This document shows, one piece after another, positions 10,654-18,879 of a DNA stretch of 64,000 bases (positions within the stretch are counted from its first letter, which is position 1; every line of letters begins with the position of its first letter). The notes below the pieces were generated by a model. The model was not told the DNA's origin, did no database searches, and saw nothing but the letters and a program-made list of their open reading frames with translations. The position numbers and the translations under genes are program-made. Origin of the DNA: Oryzisolibacter propanilivorax (GTDB lineage: Bacteria > Pseudomonadota > Gammaproteobacteria > Burkholderiales > Burkholderiaceae_C); the NCBI RefSeq assembly GCF_900103645.1, contig NZ_FNHP01000001.1, positions 1 through 64,000 of the forward strand, in the 5' to 3' direction.

Positions 10654-11613
10654 ATGTCGGATTTCAAGGATGCCAACCGTGACCCGCTCACCAACGAGCC
10701 GGGCGCGCACCCCGTCGGAACCGGGGTCGGCGCCGCCGGTGGCGCCGTGGCCGGTGCTGCTGCCGGAGCGTTCGGCGGCCCGATCGGCGCTGCGGTCGGC
10801 GGCATCGCCGGCGCCATCGTCGGCGGCCTGGCGGGCAAGGCCGCGGCCGAGTCGGTCAACCCCACGGCCGAAGATGCCTATTGGCGCGAGAGCTATCACC
10901 GCGAGCCCTACTACCAGGGCGGCCGTACCTATGATGAATACCGTCCGGCGTATGAGCTGGGCTGGAGTTCGGTGGGCCGCTACGAAGGCGACTTCGCCGC
11001 TGTCGAGCCGCAGCTGTCGCGTGACTGGGGCACGGCACGCGGTACCAGCACGCTGGACTGGGAGCAGGCCCGCCCTGCTACCCAGGCCGCCTGGGAGCGT
11101 GCCCGCACCAACGCCGTCACCCCGCCCATCACTACCAACGGCACGACGCTGAATGGCACGGTGGACAACGACGACGTGGTGGACGTGCTGGACGACCTGC
11201 TGGAGTGCAGCCGCGATGGCGAATATGGCTTCCGCACCTCGGCCGAGCGTGCGGACAGCCCTGAGCTGAAGCAAATCCTGATGCGCCATGCGACCGAGTG
11301 CGCCTCCGCTGCCGCCGAGCTGGAGCGCGAGATCCGCGCCCACGGCGGTGAGCCGTCCGATGGTGGCACGGTGTCGGGTGCGCTGCACCGCGGCTGGGTG
11401 TCGGTAAAGACCGCCCTGTCCACCAACGACGACAAGGCCGTGCTGAACGAGTGCGAGCGTGGCGAGGATGCTGCCGTGGCGCGTTACCGCAAGGCCCTGA
11501 AGGCAACGTTGCCGGCCAACATCCGCGCGCTGGTCGAGCGCCAGGCGCAGGGCGTGCAGCGCAACCACGATGAGATCAAGGCATTGCGCGACCGCTACGA
11601 CGCGGCGTCGTAA
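10654..11613 (+). CDS. DUF2383 (PA2169-type) four-helix protein with Gly-rich N-terminus
   Basis: This 319-aa protein has a Gly/Ala-zipper N-terminal segment (about 20-70, GVGAAGGAVAGAAAG), a Tyr/Arg-rich middle and a C-terminal helical bundle matching the PA2169/DUF2383 family (VVDVLDDLLECSRDGEYGFRT is its opening helix). The C-terminal domain is ferritin-like; its role is not established, though such proteins are often stress-linked. GGAG precedes the ATG. A terminator hairpin follows the stop. Confidence 0.7.
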   Translation: MSDFKDANRDPLTNEPGAHPVGTGVGAAGGAVAGAAAGAFGGPIGAAVGGIAGAIVGGLAGKAAAESVNPTAEDAYWRESYHREPYYQGGRTYDEYRPAYELGWSSVGRYEGDFAAVEPQLSRDWGTARGTSTLDWEQARPATQAAWERARTNAVTPPITTNGTTLNGTVDNDDVVDVLDDLLECSRDGEYGFRTSAERADSPELKQILMRHATECASAAAELEREIRAHGGEPSDGGTVSGALHRGWVSVKTALSTNDDKAVLNECERGEDAAVARYRKALKATLPANIRALVERQAQGVQRNHDEIKALRDRYDAAS

Positions 11614-11652
11614 CACCGCCTCTCGGATGCCGGCCATACATGGCCGGCGCGG

Positions 11653-11683
11653 ATGGCCGCCTGTCGCCGGGCGGCCATTTTCT
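11653..11683 (+). terminator. Intrinsic terminator between convergent genes
   Basis: ATGGCCGCC (11653-11661) pairs with GGCGGCCAT (11670-11678), followed by TTTTCTT. A second perfect hairpin (GCCGGCCAT/ATGGCCGGC, 11629-11648) lies just upstream. It ends the DUF2383 gene and separates it from the convergent exonuclease gene. Confidence 0.8.
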
Positions 11684-11695
11684 TGTGCGTGCCGG

Positions 11696-12475
11696 TCAGC
11701 CGGCCAGCGTCGCCACCACCGGCGCGTGGTCGCTGGGCTGCGGGTTCTTGCGTGGCGCGCGGTCCACTTGGCAGGCCTGCACGCCATCCTTCAACGCATC
11801 GCTGACCAGAATGTGGTCGATGCGCAGGCCGCGGTTCTTCTGGAAGCCCAGCATGCGGTAATCCCACCAGGAAAAGGTCTTGTCCGGCTGCTCGAACAGG
11901 CGGAAGGCATCGTGCAGCCCCAGGCCCAGCAAGCCGCGGAAATGCGCACGCTCCTCGTCGGTGTGGTGGATGCTGCCGGCCAGGCCCACCGGGTCGAACG
12001 AGTCGCGGTCCTCCGGGGCGATGTTGAAGTCGCCCACCAGCGCCAGGCGCCGCCACTGCGCCAGCTGCTCGCGCAGCCAGGCCTGCAGGGCCTCCAGCCA
12101 GGCCATCTTGTAGGCGAACTTGTCACTGCCCGGTGCCTGGCCGTTCACAAAATAGCCGTTCACCAGCCGCAGCGGGCCGGCTGCGGTGGGCAGCGTGCCA
12201 GCGATGACACGCGCCTGCGTGTCGTCGTGGCCGGGGATGTTGCGCACCACGTCCTGCAGCGGCGCGCGGCTGATCCAGGCGACGCCGTTGTAGGTTTTCT
12301 GGCCGAAGCTCACGGCGTGGTAGCCCAGCTCCTCGAACGCGGCGTGCGGGAATTTCTCGTCCACCAGCTTCAGCTCTTGCAGGCCTAGCGCCTCGACCGG
12401 GTTGGTGCGCAGCCAGTCCAGCACCTGCGGCAGGCGGACGGACAGGGAATTGACGTTCCAAGTAGCAATTTGCAT
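11696..12475 (-). CDS. xth: Exodeoxyribonuclease III (AP endonuclease)
   Basis: A 259-aa protein of the ExoIII/APE1 family. It shows all active-site blocks: ATWNVNSLSVR at the start, LQELKL (metal Glu), GDFNIAPEDRDSFDP (Asp/Asn pair), LRIDHILVS and the terminal SDHAPVVATL (catalytic His). It cleaves at abasic sites and degrades DNA 3'-5'. The start at 12475 begins directly at the conserved MQIATWNVNS; the longer upstream frame is not needed. It is the last housekeeping gene before the steroid cluster. Confidence 0.93.
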   Translation of the reverse strand: MQIATWNVNSLSVRLPQVLDWLRTNPVEALGLQELKLVDEKFPHAAFEELGYHAVSFGQKTYNGVAWISRAPLQDVVRNIPGHDDTQARVIAGTLPTAAGPLRLVNGYFVNGQAPGSDKFAYKMAWLEALQAWLREQLAQWRRLALVGDFNIAPEDRDSFDPVGLAGSIHHTDEERAHFRGLLGLGLHDAFRLFEQPDKTFSWWDYRMLGFQKNRGLRIDHILVSDALKDGVQACQVDRAPRKNPQPSDHAPVVATLAG

Positions 12476-12526
12476 GGGTTCTTGTCGGCGAAAGAGGAAG
12501 GAGACGCAAGGGGGGAGACGGTTTTC

Positions 12527-12542
12527 TAGTCCCATCAGACGA
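12527..12542. promoter_or_regulatory. Steroid-cluster operator A (before SDR 12609)
   Basis: TAGTCC-CATC-AGACGA, an inverted repeat. Centre to ATG is 74.5 bp. A -10-like TACGCT (12565-12570) is centred 33 bp downstream. Confidence 0.72.
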
Positions 12543-12608
12543 TGGGTGCGCCCGGATTTGTGCCTACGCTGAAGACAGATTCAACAGCTTCGGCAACAGG
12601 GGACAACA

Positions 12609-13343
12609 ATGCGTTTGGCAACGAAAGTGGCAGTGGTAACGGGCGCCGGCCAGGGTATGGGGCGCGCGATCGCCCGCCATTTTGCCCAGGAAGGCGCCAT
12701 GGTGGTGGCGCTGGACCTGAACGAGCAGGCCGCAAGCGAGAGCCTGCAGGGTCTGGAGGGCGAGCATTGGGCGCGCGCGGTCAACGTCGCTGACAGCCAG
12801 GCGGTGGCGGCGCTGTTCCAAGAACTGGGCCAGGCCTTCGGCCGCGTGGACGTGCTGGTGAACAACGCCGGCATCGGCTCGGTCGATCAGTTCGCCGACA
12901 TCCCGGACGAGACCTGGAAGCGCGTCATGGGCGTGAACCTGGACGGGGCGTTCTACTGCGCCCGCGAGGCGGTCAAGCTGATGCTGGCGTCCGGCACGCG
13001 CGGCGCGGTGGTCAACATCTCCAGTACCTCGGCGGTCAGTGGCGACGGCCCGGCGCACTACTGCGCGTCCAAGGCCGCGCTGATGGGCCTGACGCGCTGC
13101 ATGGCCAAGGAGCTGGCGCCCAAGGGCATCCGCGTGAACACGCTGGTGCCAGGGCCCACCAACACACCCATGATGCAGAGCATTCCGCAGGAGTGGACCG
13201 ACGCCATCATCGCCGGCGTGCCCCTAGGCCGCATGGCCGAGCCCGAGGACATCGCCCGCGTGGCGCTGTTCCTGGCCAGCGACGACAGCGGCTTCGTCAC
13301 CGGGCAGAACGTGGCCGTGAACGGCGGCAGCGCGTTCCTCTGA
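12609..13343 (+). CDS. SDR-family oxidoreductase (probable hydroxysteroid dehydrogenase)
   Basis: A 244-aa classical short-chain dehydrogenase: TGAGQGMG cofactor loop, NNAG, and the Ser-Tyr-Lys active site (NISSTSAV and YCASK). Asp in VVALDLNE after beta-2 favours NAD(H). It heads a four-gene operon with a second SDR, a BaiE-like dehydratase and an OYE-type reductase, behind operator A. The context suggests oxidation or epimerisation of a steroid hydroxyl, perhaps at C7 or C12, but the position cannot be read from sequence. Confidence 0.75.
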   Translation: MRLATKVAVVTGAGQGMGRAIARHFAQEGAMVVALDLNEQAASESLQGLEGEHWARAVNVADSQAVAALFQELGQAFGRVDVLVNNAGIGSVDQFADIPDETWKRVMGVNLDGAFYCAREAVKLMLASGTRGAVVNISSTSAVSGDGPAHYCASKAALMGLTRCMAKELAPKGIRVNTLVPGPTNTPMMQSIPQEWTDAIIAGVPLGRMAEPEDIARVALFLASDDSGFVTGQNVAVNGGSAFL

Positions 13344-13371
13344 GGTTCGCAAGACAAGGAAAGGACAGGCT

Positions 13372-14157
13372 ATGAGCCAGAACAACGACAAGCGCGGGCG
13401 TCTGCAAGGCAAGGTGGCCTTCGTGACCGGGGGCGGGTCGGGCATCGGCGCCGCCACGGCCGAGCGTTTCGCGCAAGAGGACGCCACGGTGGTGATCTGC
13501 GGCCGGCGCCAGGCGCCGCTGGATGAGGTGGTGGGTCGGATCCGCGCCGCCGGCGGCCAGGCGCACGCCATGGTGGCCGACGTGGGCGTGGAAGAACAGC
13601 TGGTGGGCGCGCTGGAGCAGGCCGCGGCCACGCACGGCGGGCTGCACATCCTGGTGAACAACGCCATGGCCTACACCTGGGGCGGCATCGAGGGCATGTC
13701 CACCGAGGACTGGCGCGCCAACTTCACCACCTCGGTGGACGGCACCTTCTGGGGCACGCGCACGGCGATGAAGCTGATGAAGGACAGTGGCGGCGCCATC
13801 GTCAACGTCAGCTCCATCTGCGGCACGCTGGGCACGCCGCAGATGTCGGGCTACTCGGCGGCCAAGGCGGCGATCATCAACTTCTCGCGCGCCGCCGCGG
13901 CCGAAGGCGCCGCCAGCGGCGTGCGCGTGAACGTGGTAGTGCCGGCCGTGGTCGAGACGCCGGCCACCGCCGGCATGCTGTCGGACGAGTCCACGCGCCG
14001 CAACACCGAAAAGATCATCCCCATGGGCCGCGTCGGCCAGCCCGAAGAGCTGGCCAGCGCCGTGTTGTTCCTGGCCAGCGACGAGGCCGCCTACATCACC
14101 GGCGCCGCGCTGCCGGTGGACGGCGGCCGATCGGCCGTGCTGGTGACCGCGCTGTGA
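13372..14157 (+). CDS. SDR-family oxidoreductase (probable hydroxysteroid dehydrogenase)
   Basis: A 261-aa SDR with TGGGSGIG, NNAM in place of the usual NNAG, and an SS...YSAAK active site. It is 28 bases behind the first SDR and overlaps or abuts the dehydratase gene. ICGRRQAP after beta-2 (Arg-rich) suggests NADP(H). Paired SDRs of opposite cofactor preference are typical of hydroxyl epimerisation (oxidise with NAD, reduce with NADPH); that reading here is an inference. Confidence 0.72.
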   Translation: MSQNNDKRGRLQGKVAFVTGGGSGIGAATAERFAQEDATVVICGRRQAPLDEVVGRIRAAGGQAHAMVADVGVEEQLVGALEQAAATHGGLHILVNNAMAYTWGGIEGMSTEDWRANFTTSVDGTFWGTRTAMKLMKDSGGAIVNVSSICGTLGTPQMSGYSAAKAAIINFSRAAAAEGAASGVRVNVVVPAVVETPATAGMLSDESTRRNTEKIIPMGRVGQPEELASAVLFLASDEAAYITGAALPVDGGRSAVLVTAL

Positions 14158-14171
14158 GCGAAGGCACGAGC

Positions 14172-14831
14172 ATGCAGGATCAGCAGAACGCCAGCGTGCC
14201 GGTCTGGCCGGCCACGCTGGAAGAGCGCATCGACCGGCTGGAGTCGCTCGACGCCATCCGCCAGCTGGCGGGCAAGTATTCGCTGTCCCTGGACATGCGC
14301 GACATGGACGCTCACGTCAACCTGTTCGCGCCCGACATCCGCGTCGGCCGCGAAAAGGTGGGCCGGGCGCACTTCAAGGCCTGGCAGGACAGCACGCTGC
14401 GCGACCAGTTCACCGGCACCTCGCACCACCTGGGCCAGCACATCATCGAGTTCGCCGACCGCGACCACGCCACCGGCGTCGTCTACTCCAAGAACGAGCA
14501 CGAGTGCGGCGCCGAGTGGGTCGTCATGCAGATGCTCTACTGGGACGACTACGAGCGCATCGACGGGCAGTGGTTCTTCCGCCGCCGCCTGCCGTGCTAC
14601 TGGTACGCCACCGACCTGAACAAGCCGCCGATCGGCGACATGAAGATGCGCTGGCCGGGGCGCGAGCCCTACCGCGGCGCGTTCCACGAGCTGTTTCCCA
14701 GCTGGCGCGAGTTCTGGGCCCAGCGCCCGGGCAAGGACGAGCTACCCGAGGTGGCCGCCCCGGCGCCGCTGGAGCAGTTTTTGCGCAGCATGCGCCGCGG
14801 CGCGCCTGACCCGCGCATGCGCGTGCGCTGA
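14172..14831 (+). CDS. SnoaL-fold protein, BaiE-like steroid dehydratase candidate
   Basis: A 219-aa protein of the SnoaL/NTF2-like fold. Its first half follows the bile-acid 7-alpha-dehydratase BaiE as I remember it: LEERIDRLESLDAIRQLAGKY, a Tyr (36) and Asp (41) five apart as in BaiE Tyr30/Asp35, a His pair (85-86) near the BaiE catalytic His, and YERIDGQWFF matching BaiE YEKIDGQWY. It has about 50 extra C-terminal residues. The proposed role is elimination of water from a hydroxylated 3-oxo-steroid. The ATG at 14172 has GAAGG in front; a GTG at 14154 overlaps the previous stop. Confidence 0.62.
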   Translation: MQDQQNASVPVWPATLEERIDRLESLDAIRQLAGKYSLSLDMRDMDAHVNLFAPDIRVGREKVGRAHFKAWQDSTLRDQFTGTSHHLGQHIIEFADRDHATGVVYSKNEHECGAEWVVMQMLYWDDYERIDGQWFFRRRLPCYWYATDLNKPPIGDMKMRWPGREPYRGAFHELFPSWREFWAQRPGKDELPEVAAPAPLEQFLRSMRRGAPDPRMRVR

Positions 14832-14850
14832 CGCCCGAGGAGCCTCCGAG

Positions 14851-15939
14851 ATGAGCGACCACGACATCCTCTTCACCCCCGTGCAGTTGGGCCGCCTGGC
14901 GCTGCGCAACCGCATCGTCATGGCGCCCATGACGCGCAACCGCGCCGAGGCCGACGGCACGCCCAACGCCCTGATGGCCGAGCACTACGGCCAGCGCGCC
15001 GACGCCGGACTGATCGTGGCCGAGGGCACCTGGCCCGAGGCCGAGGGCCAGGCCTACTGCCGCCAGCCCGGCATCGCCACCGCCGCGCAGGTGCGCGGCT
15101 GGCAGCGCGTGACCGACGCCGTGCACGCGCGCGGCGGCACGATCGTGCTGCAGATCATGCATTCCGGGCGCATCGGCAGCCGGCACATCAAGCCGGCCGG
15201 CGTGCGCACCGTGGCGCCCTCGGCCGTCCAGGCGCGCGGCCAAGTCTGGACCGATGCCGCCGGCATGCAGGACTTCGACGCACCCGAGGAGCTGAGCGCC
15301 GACGAGGTGCGCGCCGCCATCGCCGGCCATGCAGCCGCGGCGCAGCGCGCCATCGACGCCGGCTTCGACGGCGTCGAGCTGCACGGCACCAGCGGCTACC
15401 TGTCCATGCAGTTTCTGAGCTCGGCCACCAACCAGCGCAGCGACGTCTACGGCGGTGACGCGCGCGGCCGCGTGCGCTTCGCCGTGGAATGCCTGCAGGC
15501 CATGGCGGGCGCCATTGGCGCCGGCCGGGTCGGCCTGCGGCTGAACCCGGGCAATACCTACAACGACACTGCCGACGAGGACTCGGGCGCCACGCACGCG
15601 GAGCTGATGCGTCAGGCCGGCGGCCTGGATCTGGCCTACCTGCACGTCATGCGCGCGGCCGACCCGCGGCTCGATGCCTTCGCCCTGGCGCGCGCGCACT
15701 TCGGCCCGCGGTTGATCCTGAACGATGGCTTCGATGCGGTCAGCGCCCGCGCGGCGCTGCACGCGGGCGAAGGCCAGGCGATCTCGTTCGCGCGCCATTT
15801 CGTCGGCAACCCGGACCTGGTCGAGCGGCTGCGCCGGGGCCTGCCGCTGGCACGTTTCGATCGCAAGACGCTCTACACGCCTGGCGCCGCCGGCTACACC
15901 GACTACCCGCTGGCGCAGCAGCCCCTGCAGCCTGCCTGA
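14851..15939 (+). CDS. Old yellow enzyme family NADH:flavin oxidoreductase
   Basis: This 362-aa single-domain FMN enzyme of the OYE/NemA type reduces activated C=C bonds. Landmarks are LRNRIVMAPMTRNRA, IMHSGRIGSRH, and VELHGTSGYLSMQFLSS. The last normally carries the substrate-binding His-x-x-(Asn/His) pair; here the second ligand is Ser while the His and active-site Tyr remain. OYE relatives such as PETN reductase bind steroids. As the last gene of the operon after a dehydratase, it may reduce the alkene formed. A strong terminator follows. Confidence 0.82.
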   Translation: MSDHDILFTPVQLGRLALRNRIVMAPMTRNRAEADGTPNALMAEHYGQRADAGLIVAEGTWPEAEGQAYCRQPGIATAAQVRGWQRVTDAVHARGGTIVLQIMHSGRIGSRHIKPAGVRTVAPSAVQARGQVWTDAAGMQDFDAPEELSADEVRAAIAGHAAAAQRAIDAGFDGVELHGTSGYLSMQFLSSATNQRSDVYGGDARGRVRFAVECLQAMAGAIGAGRVGLRLNPGNTYNDTADEDSGATHAELMRQAGGLDLAYLHVMRAADPRLDAFALARAHFGPRLILNDGFDAVSARAALHAGEGQAISFARHFVGNPDLVERLRRGLPLARFDRKTLYTPGAAGYTDYPLAQQPLQPA

Positions 15940-16004
15940 TGCAGCGGCTGGCGCCGCGCGCCAGCCGCGTGGATTCCTTGGGCCGGCCTTGTGCCGCCAT
16001 TTCG

Positions 16005-16042
16005 CGCCGTAGCCCGCCATTCCGGGCACCGGCGTTTTTTTT
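16005..16042 (+). terminator. Intrinsic terminator of the 12.6-15.9 kb operon
   Basis: Two stacked stems, CGCCG/CGGCG and GCCCG/CGGGC, with a six-base loop, followed by eight T residues (16035-16042). It ends the SDR-SDR-dehydratase-OYE operon inside the 333-base gene-free gap 15940-16272. Confidence 0.85.
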
Positions 16043-16120
16043 GTCCGGCATCCGGCGGTTCGGGGCCTACCGTCGCAGATGCGACATGCGTTTGCGGTGT
16101 TTGAAGACGATTCGGCCTGC

Positions 16121-16163
16121 AGCCCATATTCCACAAGGGTCTGAAGCTATTTTTTGTGTAGCA
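16121..16163 (+). repeat. Dispersed repeat copy C
   Basis: AGCCCATATTCCACAAGGGT followed by CTGAAGCTATTTTTTGTGTAGCA: a diverged copy of the element at 10482 and 45406, lying between the terminator and operator B. Confidence 0.6.
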
Positions 16164-16180
16164 AAAGCAGCAGTCTTCGT

Positions 16181-16196
16181 TAGTCTCAATGGACGA
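16181..16196. promoter_or_regulatory. Steroid-cluster operator B (before the extradiol dioxygenase)
   Basis: TAGTCT-CAAT-GGACGA. Centre to ATG is 84.5 bp. A -10-like CAGAAT (16219-16224) is centred 33 bp downstream. It should drive the long operon running to about 25.2 kb. Confidence 0.72.
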
Positions 16197-16272
16197 TGTT
16201 GCGCGGCGGGCGCGCCACCAGAATCCGCTCCATACACACCCTCAAAACAACCGGTATGGAGGCACAAAAGTC

Positions 16273-17187
16273 ATGATGGAAATACGTGGACTGGCCTATG
16301 TGGTCGCCGAGAGCACAGACGTGCAGCGCTGGAGCGACTATGCGCGCGACGTGCTGGGCATGATGGCCACGCCGGGCGAGGGCGGGGCGCTGCAGATCAA
16401 GATGGACGAGCGCCAGTTCCGCTTCCAGGTGCTGCCGGGCGAGTCCGACCGTTACTTGGCCTCGGGCTGGGAGGTGGCCAACCGCGACGCCTTCGCGCAG
16501 GCACTGAAGGTGCTGGACCAGGCCAAGCAAGCCTACGAACTGGCCGACGAGGCGCTATGCCGCCAGCGCGGCGTGCAGCAGATGGCCGTGGTCCGCGACC
16601 CGTCGGGCAACCGCCACGAGATCGTCTGGGGCTTCAAGTCCGACTTCAAGCATTTCGCCTCGCCGCAGGGTGTATCGAAGTTCATCACGGGCGACTACGG
16701 CATGGGCCACACGGTGCTGCCGGCGCCCGACTTCGAGGCCACGGTGGTCTTCGCCCGTGACGTGCTGGGCTTCGGCCTGGCCGACATCTACAACTTCCGC
16801 CCGGGTGGGGATGCCGGTCCGGTGGTGCGCATCCACTTCTTCCACTGCGCCAACGGCCGCCACCACAGCCTGGCGCTGGCCGAGTTCCCGGTGCCCAGCG
16901 GCTGCGTGCACGTCATGGTCGAGGTGGAGAACATGCCCGAGGTGGGCCGCGCCATGGACCGCATGAAGGCGCAGAGGGTGGTGCAGACCGCCACGCTGGG
17001 TCAGCACACCAACGACAAGATGATCTCCTTCTACATGCGCTCGCCGTCCAACTTCGATGTCGAGTACGGCTACGGCGGCGCCATCGTCGATTGGGACAAG
17101 CACATCACCCACGAATTCACGCAGGTCAGCCTGTGGGGGCATGACTTCAGCATCGCCCGCCCGGCCGAGCCCGCGCAAGCCGCCTGA
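16273..17187 (+). CDS. Type I extradiol dioxygenase (BphC/HsaC/TesB-like)
   Basis: This 304-aa two-domain VOC-fold ring-cleavage dioxygenase has a complete active site: Fe ligands His146 (GMGHTVL), His213 (CVHVMVE) and Glu264 (FDVEYG), acid-base His198 (GRHHSL) and Tyr254 (SFYMRSP). Family members cleave catechols next to the hydroxyl pair; in steroid pathways HsaC/TesB open the aromatised A ring. Here it leads the C/D-ring operon, without a visible TesD/HsaD hydrolase, so either it is the A-ring enzyme or it acts on another catecholic intermediate. GGAGG lies 10 bases before the ATG. Confidence 0.85.
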   Translation: MMEIRGLAYVVAESTDVQRWSDYARDVLGMMATPGEGGALQIKMDERQFRFQVLPGESDRYLASGWEVANRDAFAQALKVLDQAKQAYELADEALCRQRGVQQMAVVRDPSGNRHEIVWGFKSDFKHFASPQGVSKFITGDYGMGHTVLPAPDFEATVVFARDVLGFGLADIYNFRPGGDAGPVVRIHFFHCANGRHHSLALAEFPVPSGCVHVMVEVENMPEVGRAMDRMKAQRVVQTATLGQHTNDKMISFYMRSPSNFDVEYGYGGAIVDWDKHITHEFTQVSLWGHDFSIARPAEPAQAA

Positions 17188-17216
17188 CAGTCGAGTGAAG
17201 AACGAGCAGGAAAGAC

Positions 17217-18095
17217 ATGGCCAATAAATTGATGAATCCGCAGCAGGTGGTCGCCTCGATCCAGGACGGCATGACCGTCGGCATCGGCGGCTGGGGCCCG
17301 CGCCGCAAGCCCATGGCGCTGGTGCGCGAGCTGCTGCGCAGCCCGGTCAAGGATCTGACGGTGGTCGCCTATGGCGGCGCCGACGTCGGCATGCTGTGCG
17401 CCGCCGGCAAGGTCAAGAAGCTGATCTTCGCCTTCGTGACGCTGGACTTCATCCCGCTGGAGCCGTACTTCCGCAAGGCACGCCAGGAAGGCGCCATCGA
17501 GGTCATGGAGATCGACGAGGGCCAGATGGTGCTGGGCCTGAAGGCCGCCGGCATGCGCGTGCCCTTCATTCCCACGCGCATCGGCCTGGGCACCGACGTG
17601 CTGACGCGCAACCCGCAGCTCCGCCTGATCGACTCGCCCTACGACAACAAGCAGTGGGTGGCCATGCCGGCGCTGCCGCTGGACGTGGCGCTGGTGCACG
17701 TGAACCGCGCCGACGCGCGCGGCGTGTGCCAGATCAGCGGCCCGGACCACTACCTGGACGACCTGTTCGTGCGTGCCGCCAAGCAGACCTACGTGAGCTG
17801 CGACGAGCTGGTGGAAGACGCCGCGTTCGCCAGCGAGAACGATGCGCGCCTGGTGTTCTGGGAGCGCTCGGAGACCACCGGCGTGGTGCACCTGTCCGGC
17901 GGTGCCCATCCCTCGTCGTGCGCGCCGCTGTACGGCTTCGACACCAAGCACTTCAAGGAATACGTGGCCAGCGCCAAGGAGGACGGCGGCTGGGACGCCT
18001 ACTTCGCCAAGTACGTGCAATGCGGCGAGCAGGACTATCAGCGACAGGTTGGCGGCATGGAGGCGATCAAGCGCCTGCCCCTGCCGGTGTTTTGA
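17217..18095 (+). CDS. ipdA: Steroid C/D-ring-cleaving CoA-transferase-like hydrolase, alpha subunit
   Basis: A 292-aa family I CoA-transferase-like subunit. It follows Mycobacterium tuberculosis IpdA closely: GIGGWGPRRKP (22-32), VVAYGGADVGMLCAAGKVKK, EGAIEVMEIDEG and the late GGAHPSSCAPLYG. IpdAB hydrolyses the carbon ring of COCHEA-CoA, the last ring opening in steroid breakdown. The EIDEG segment (98-102) carries the Glu I take to be the family's essential acid. It is 12 bases from ipdB; echA20, ipdC and fadA6 follow in the same operon. Confidence 0.9.
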   Translation: MANKLMNPQQVVASIQDGMTVGIGGWGPRRKPMALVRELLRSPVKDLTVVAYGGADVGMLCAAGKVKKLIFAFVTLDFIPLEPYFRKARQEGAIEVMEIDEGQMVLGLKAAGMRVPFIPTRIGLGTDVLTRNPQLRLIDSPYDNKQWVAMPALPLDVALVHVNRADARGVCQISGPDHYLDDLFVRAAKQTYVSCDELVEDAAFASENDARLVFWERSETTGVVHLSGGAHPSSCAPLYGFDTKHFKEYVASAKEDGGWDAYFAKYVQCGEQDYQRQVGGMEAIKRLPLPVF

Positions 18096-18107
18096 GAGGG
18101 GACAACG

Positions 18108-18878
18108 ATGAGTGACATTGCTTTGGTCGACCGCATCATCTGCGCCGCGGCGCAGGCCTGGAAGGACGACGGCGAGGTGCTGGCCACCGGCATCGGCCTG
18201 GTGCCGCGCCTGGCGGCCTCGGTGTGCATGAAGTCGGTCAACACCGACCTCCTGATGACCGACTCCGAGGCCTGGCTGGTGCGCGAGCCGGTGCCGGTGG
18301 GCCCGCGCGGCGACTACCAGCTCCAGCGCGAGACCTGGATGGGTTTCTCGCGCATCTTCGACAACGTCTGGGGGGGCAAGCGCCACGCCATGGTCGGCCC
18401 GGTGCAGGTGGACCGCTTCGGCCAGGCCAACATCTCGATGGTCGGGGGCGACTACGACCGGCCGAAGGCCATGATGCTGGGCGTGCGCGGCTTTCCCGGC
18501 AACTCCATCAACCACGCCAACTCGTTCTTCATCCCCAACCACAGCCGCAAGGTGTTCGTGGACGGCGAGGTCGACATGGTGGCCTCGGTCGGCTACAACC
18601 CGGCTCGCCTGGCGCGCGGCTGGACGCTGGAGGAGACCACCGACATCCGCTTCATCTACACCAACCTGTGCGTGCTGGATTTCGGCGGCCCCGACCACCA
18701 GATGCGCCTGGTGTCGCTGCACCCCGGCGTGACGGTTGAGCAGGTGCAGGAGGCGACTGGCTTTGACATTCATGTGCCGGCCAACGTGGGCGCAACGCCC
18801 GACCCGACGCCCGAGCAGCTGGCGCTGCTGGCGCAGCTCGATCCGCACAACCTGCGCGCCACGGTGCTCGGAGCCTGA
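18108..18878 (+). CDS. ipdB: Steroid C/D-ring-cleaving CoA-transferase-like hydrolase, beta subunit
   Basis: This 256-aa partner of IpdA matches mycobacterial IpdB along its length: LLMTDSEAWLV, MGFSRIFDNVWGGKRHAMVG, VQVDRFGQANIS, GVRGFPGNSINHA (125-137) and DFGGPDHQMRLVSLHPGVT. The two subunits form the hydrolase active site at their interface. The stop is immediately followed by the crotonase gene start (18880). Confidence 0.9.
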   Translation: MSDIALVDRIICAAAQAWKDDGEVLATGIGLVPRLAASVCMKSVNTDLLMTDSEAWLVREPVPVGPRGDYQLQRETWMGFSRIFDNVWGGKRHAMVGPVQVDRFGQANISMVGGDYDRPKAMMLGVRGFPGNSINHANSFFIPNHSRKVFVDGEVDMVASVGYNPARLARGWTLEETTDIRFIYTNLCVLDFGGPDHQMRLVSLHPGVTVEQVQEATGFDIHVPANVGATPDPTPEQLALLAQLDPHNLRATVLGA

Positions 18879-18879
18879 C

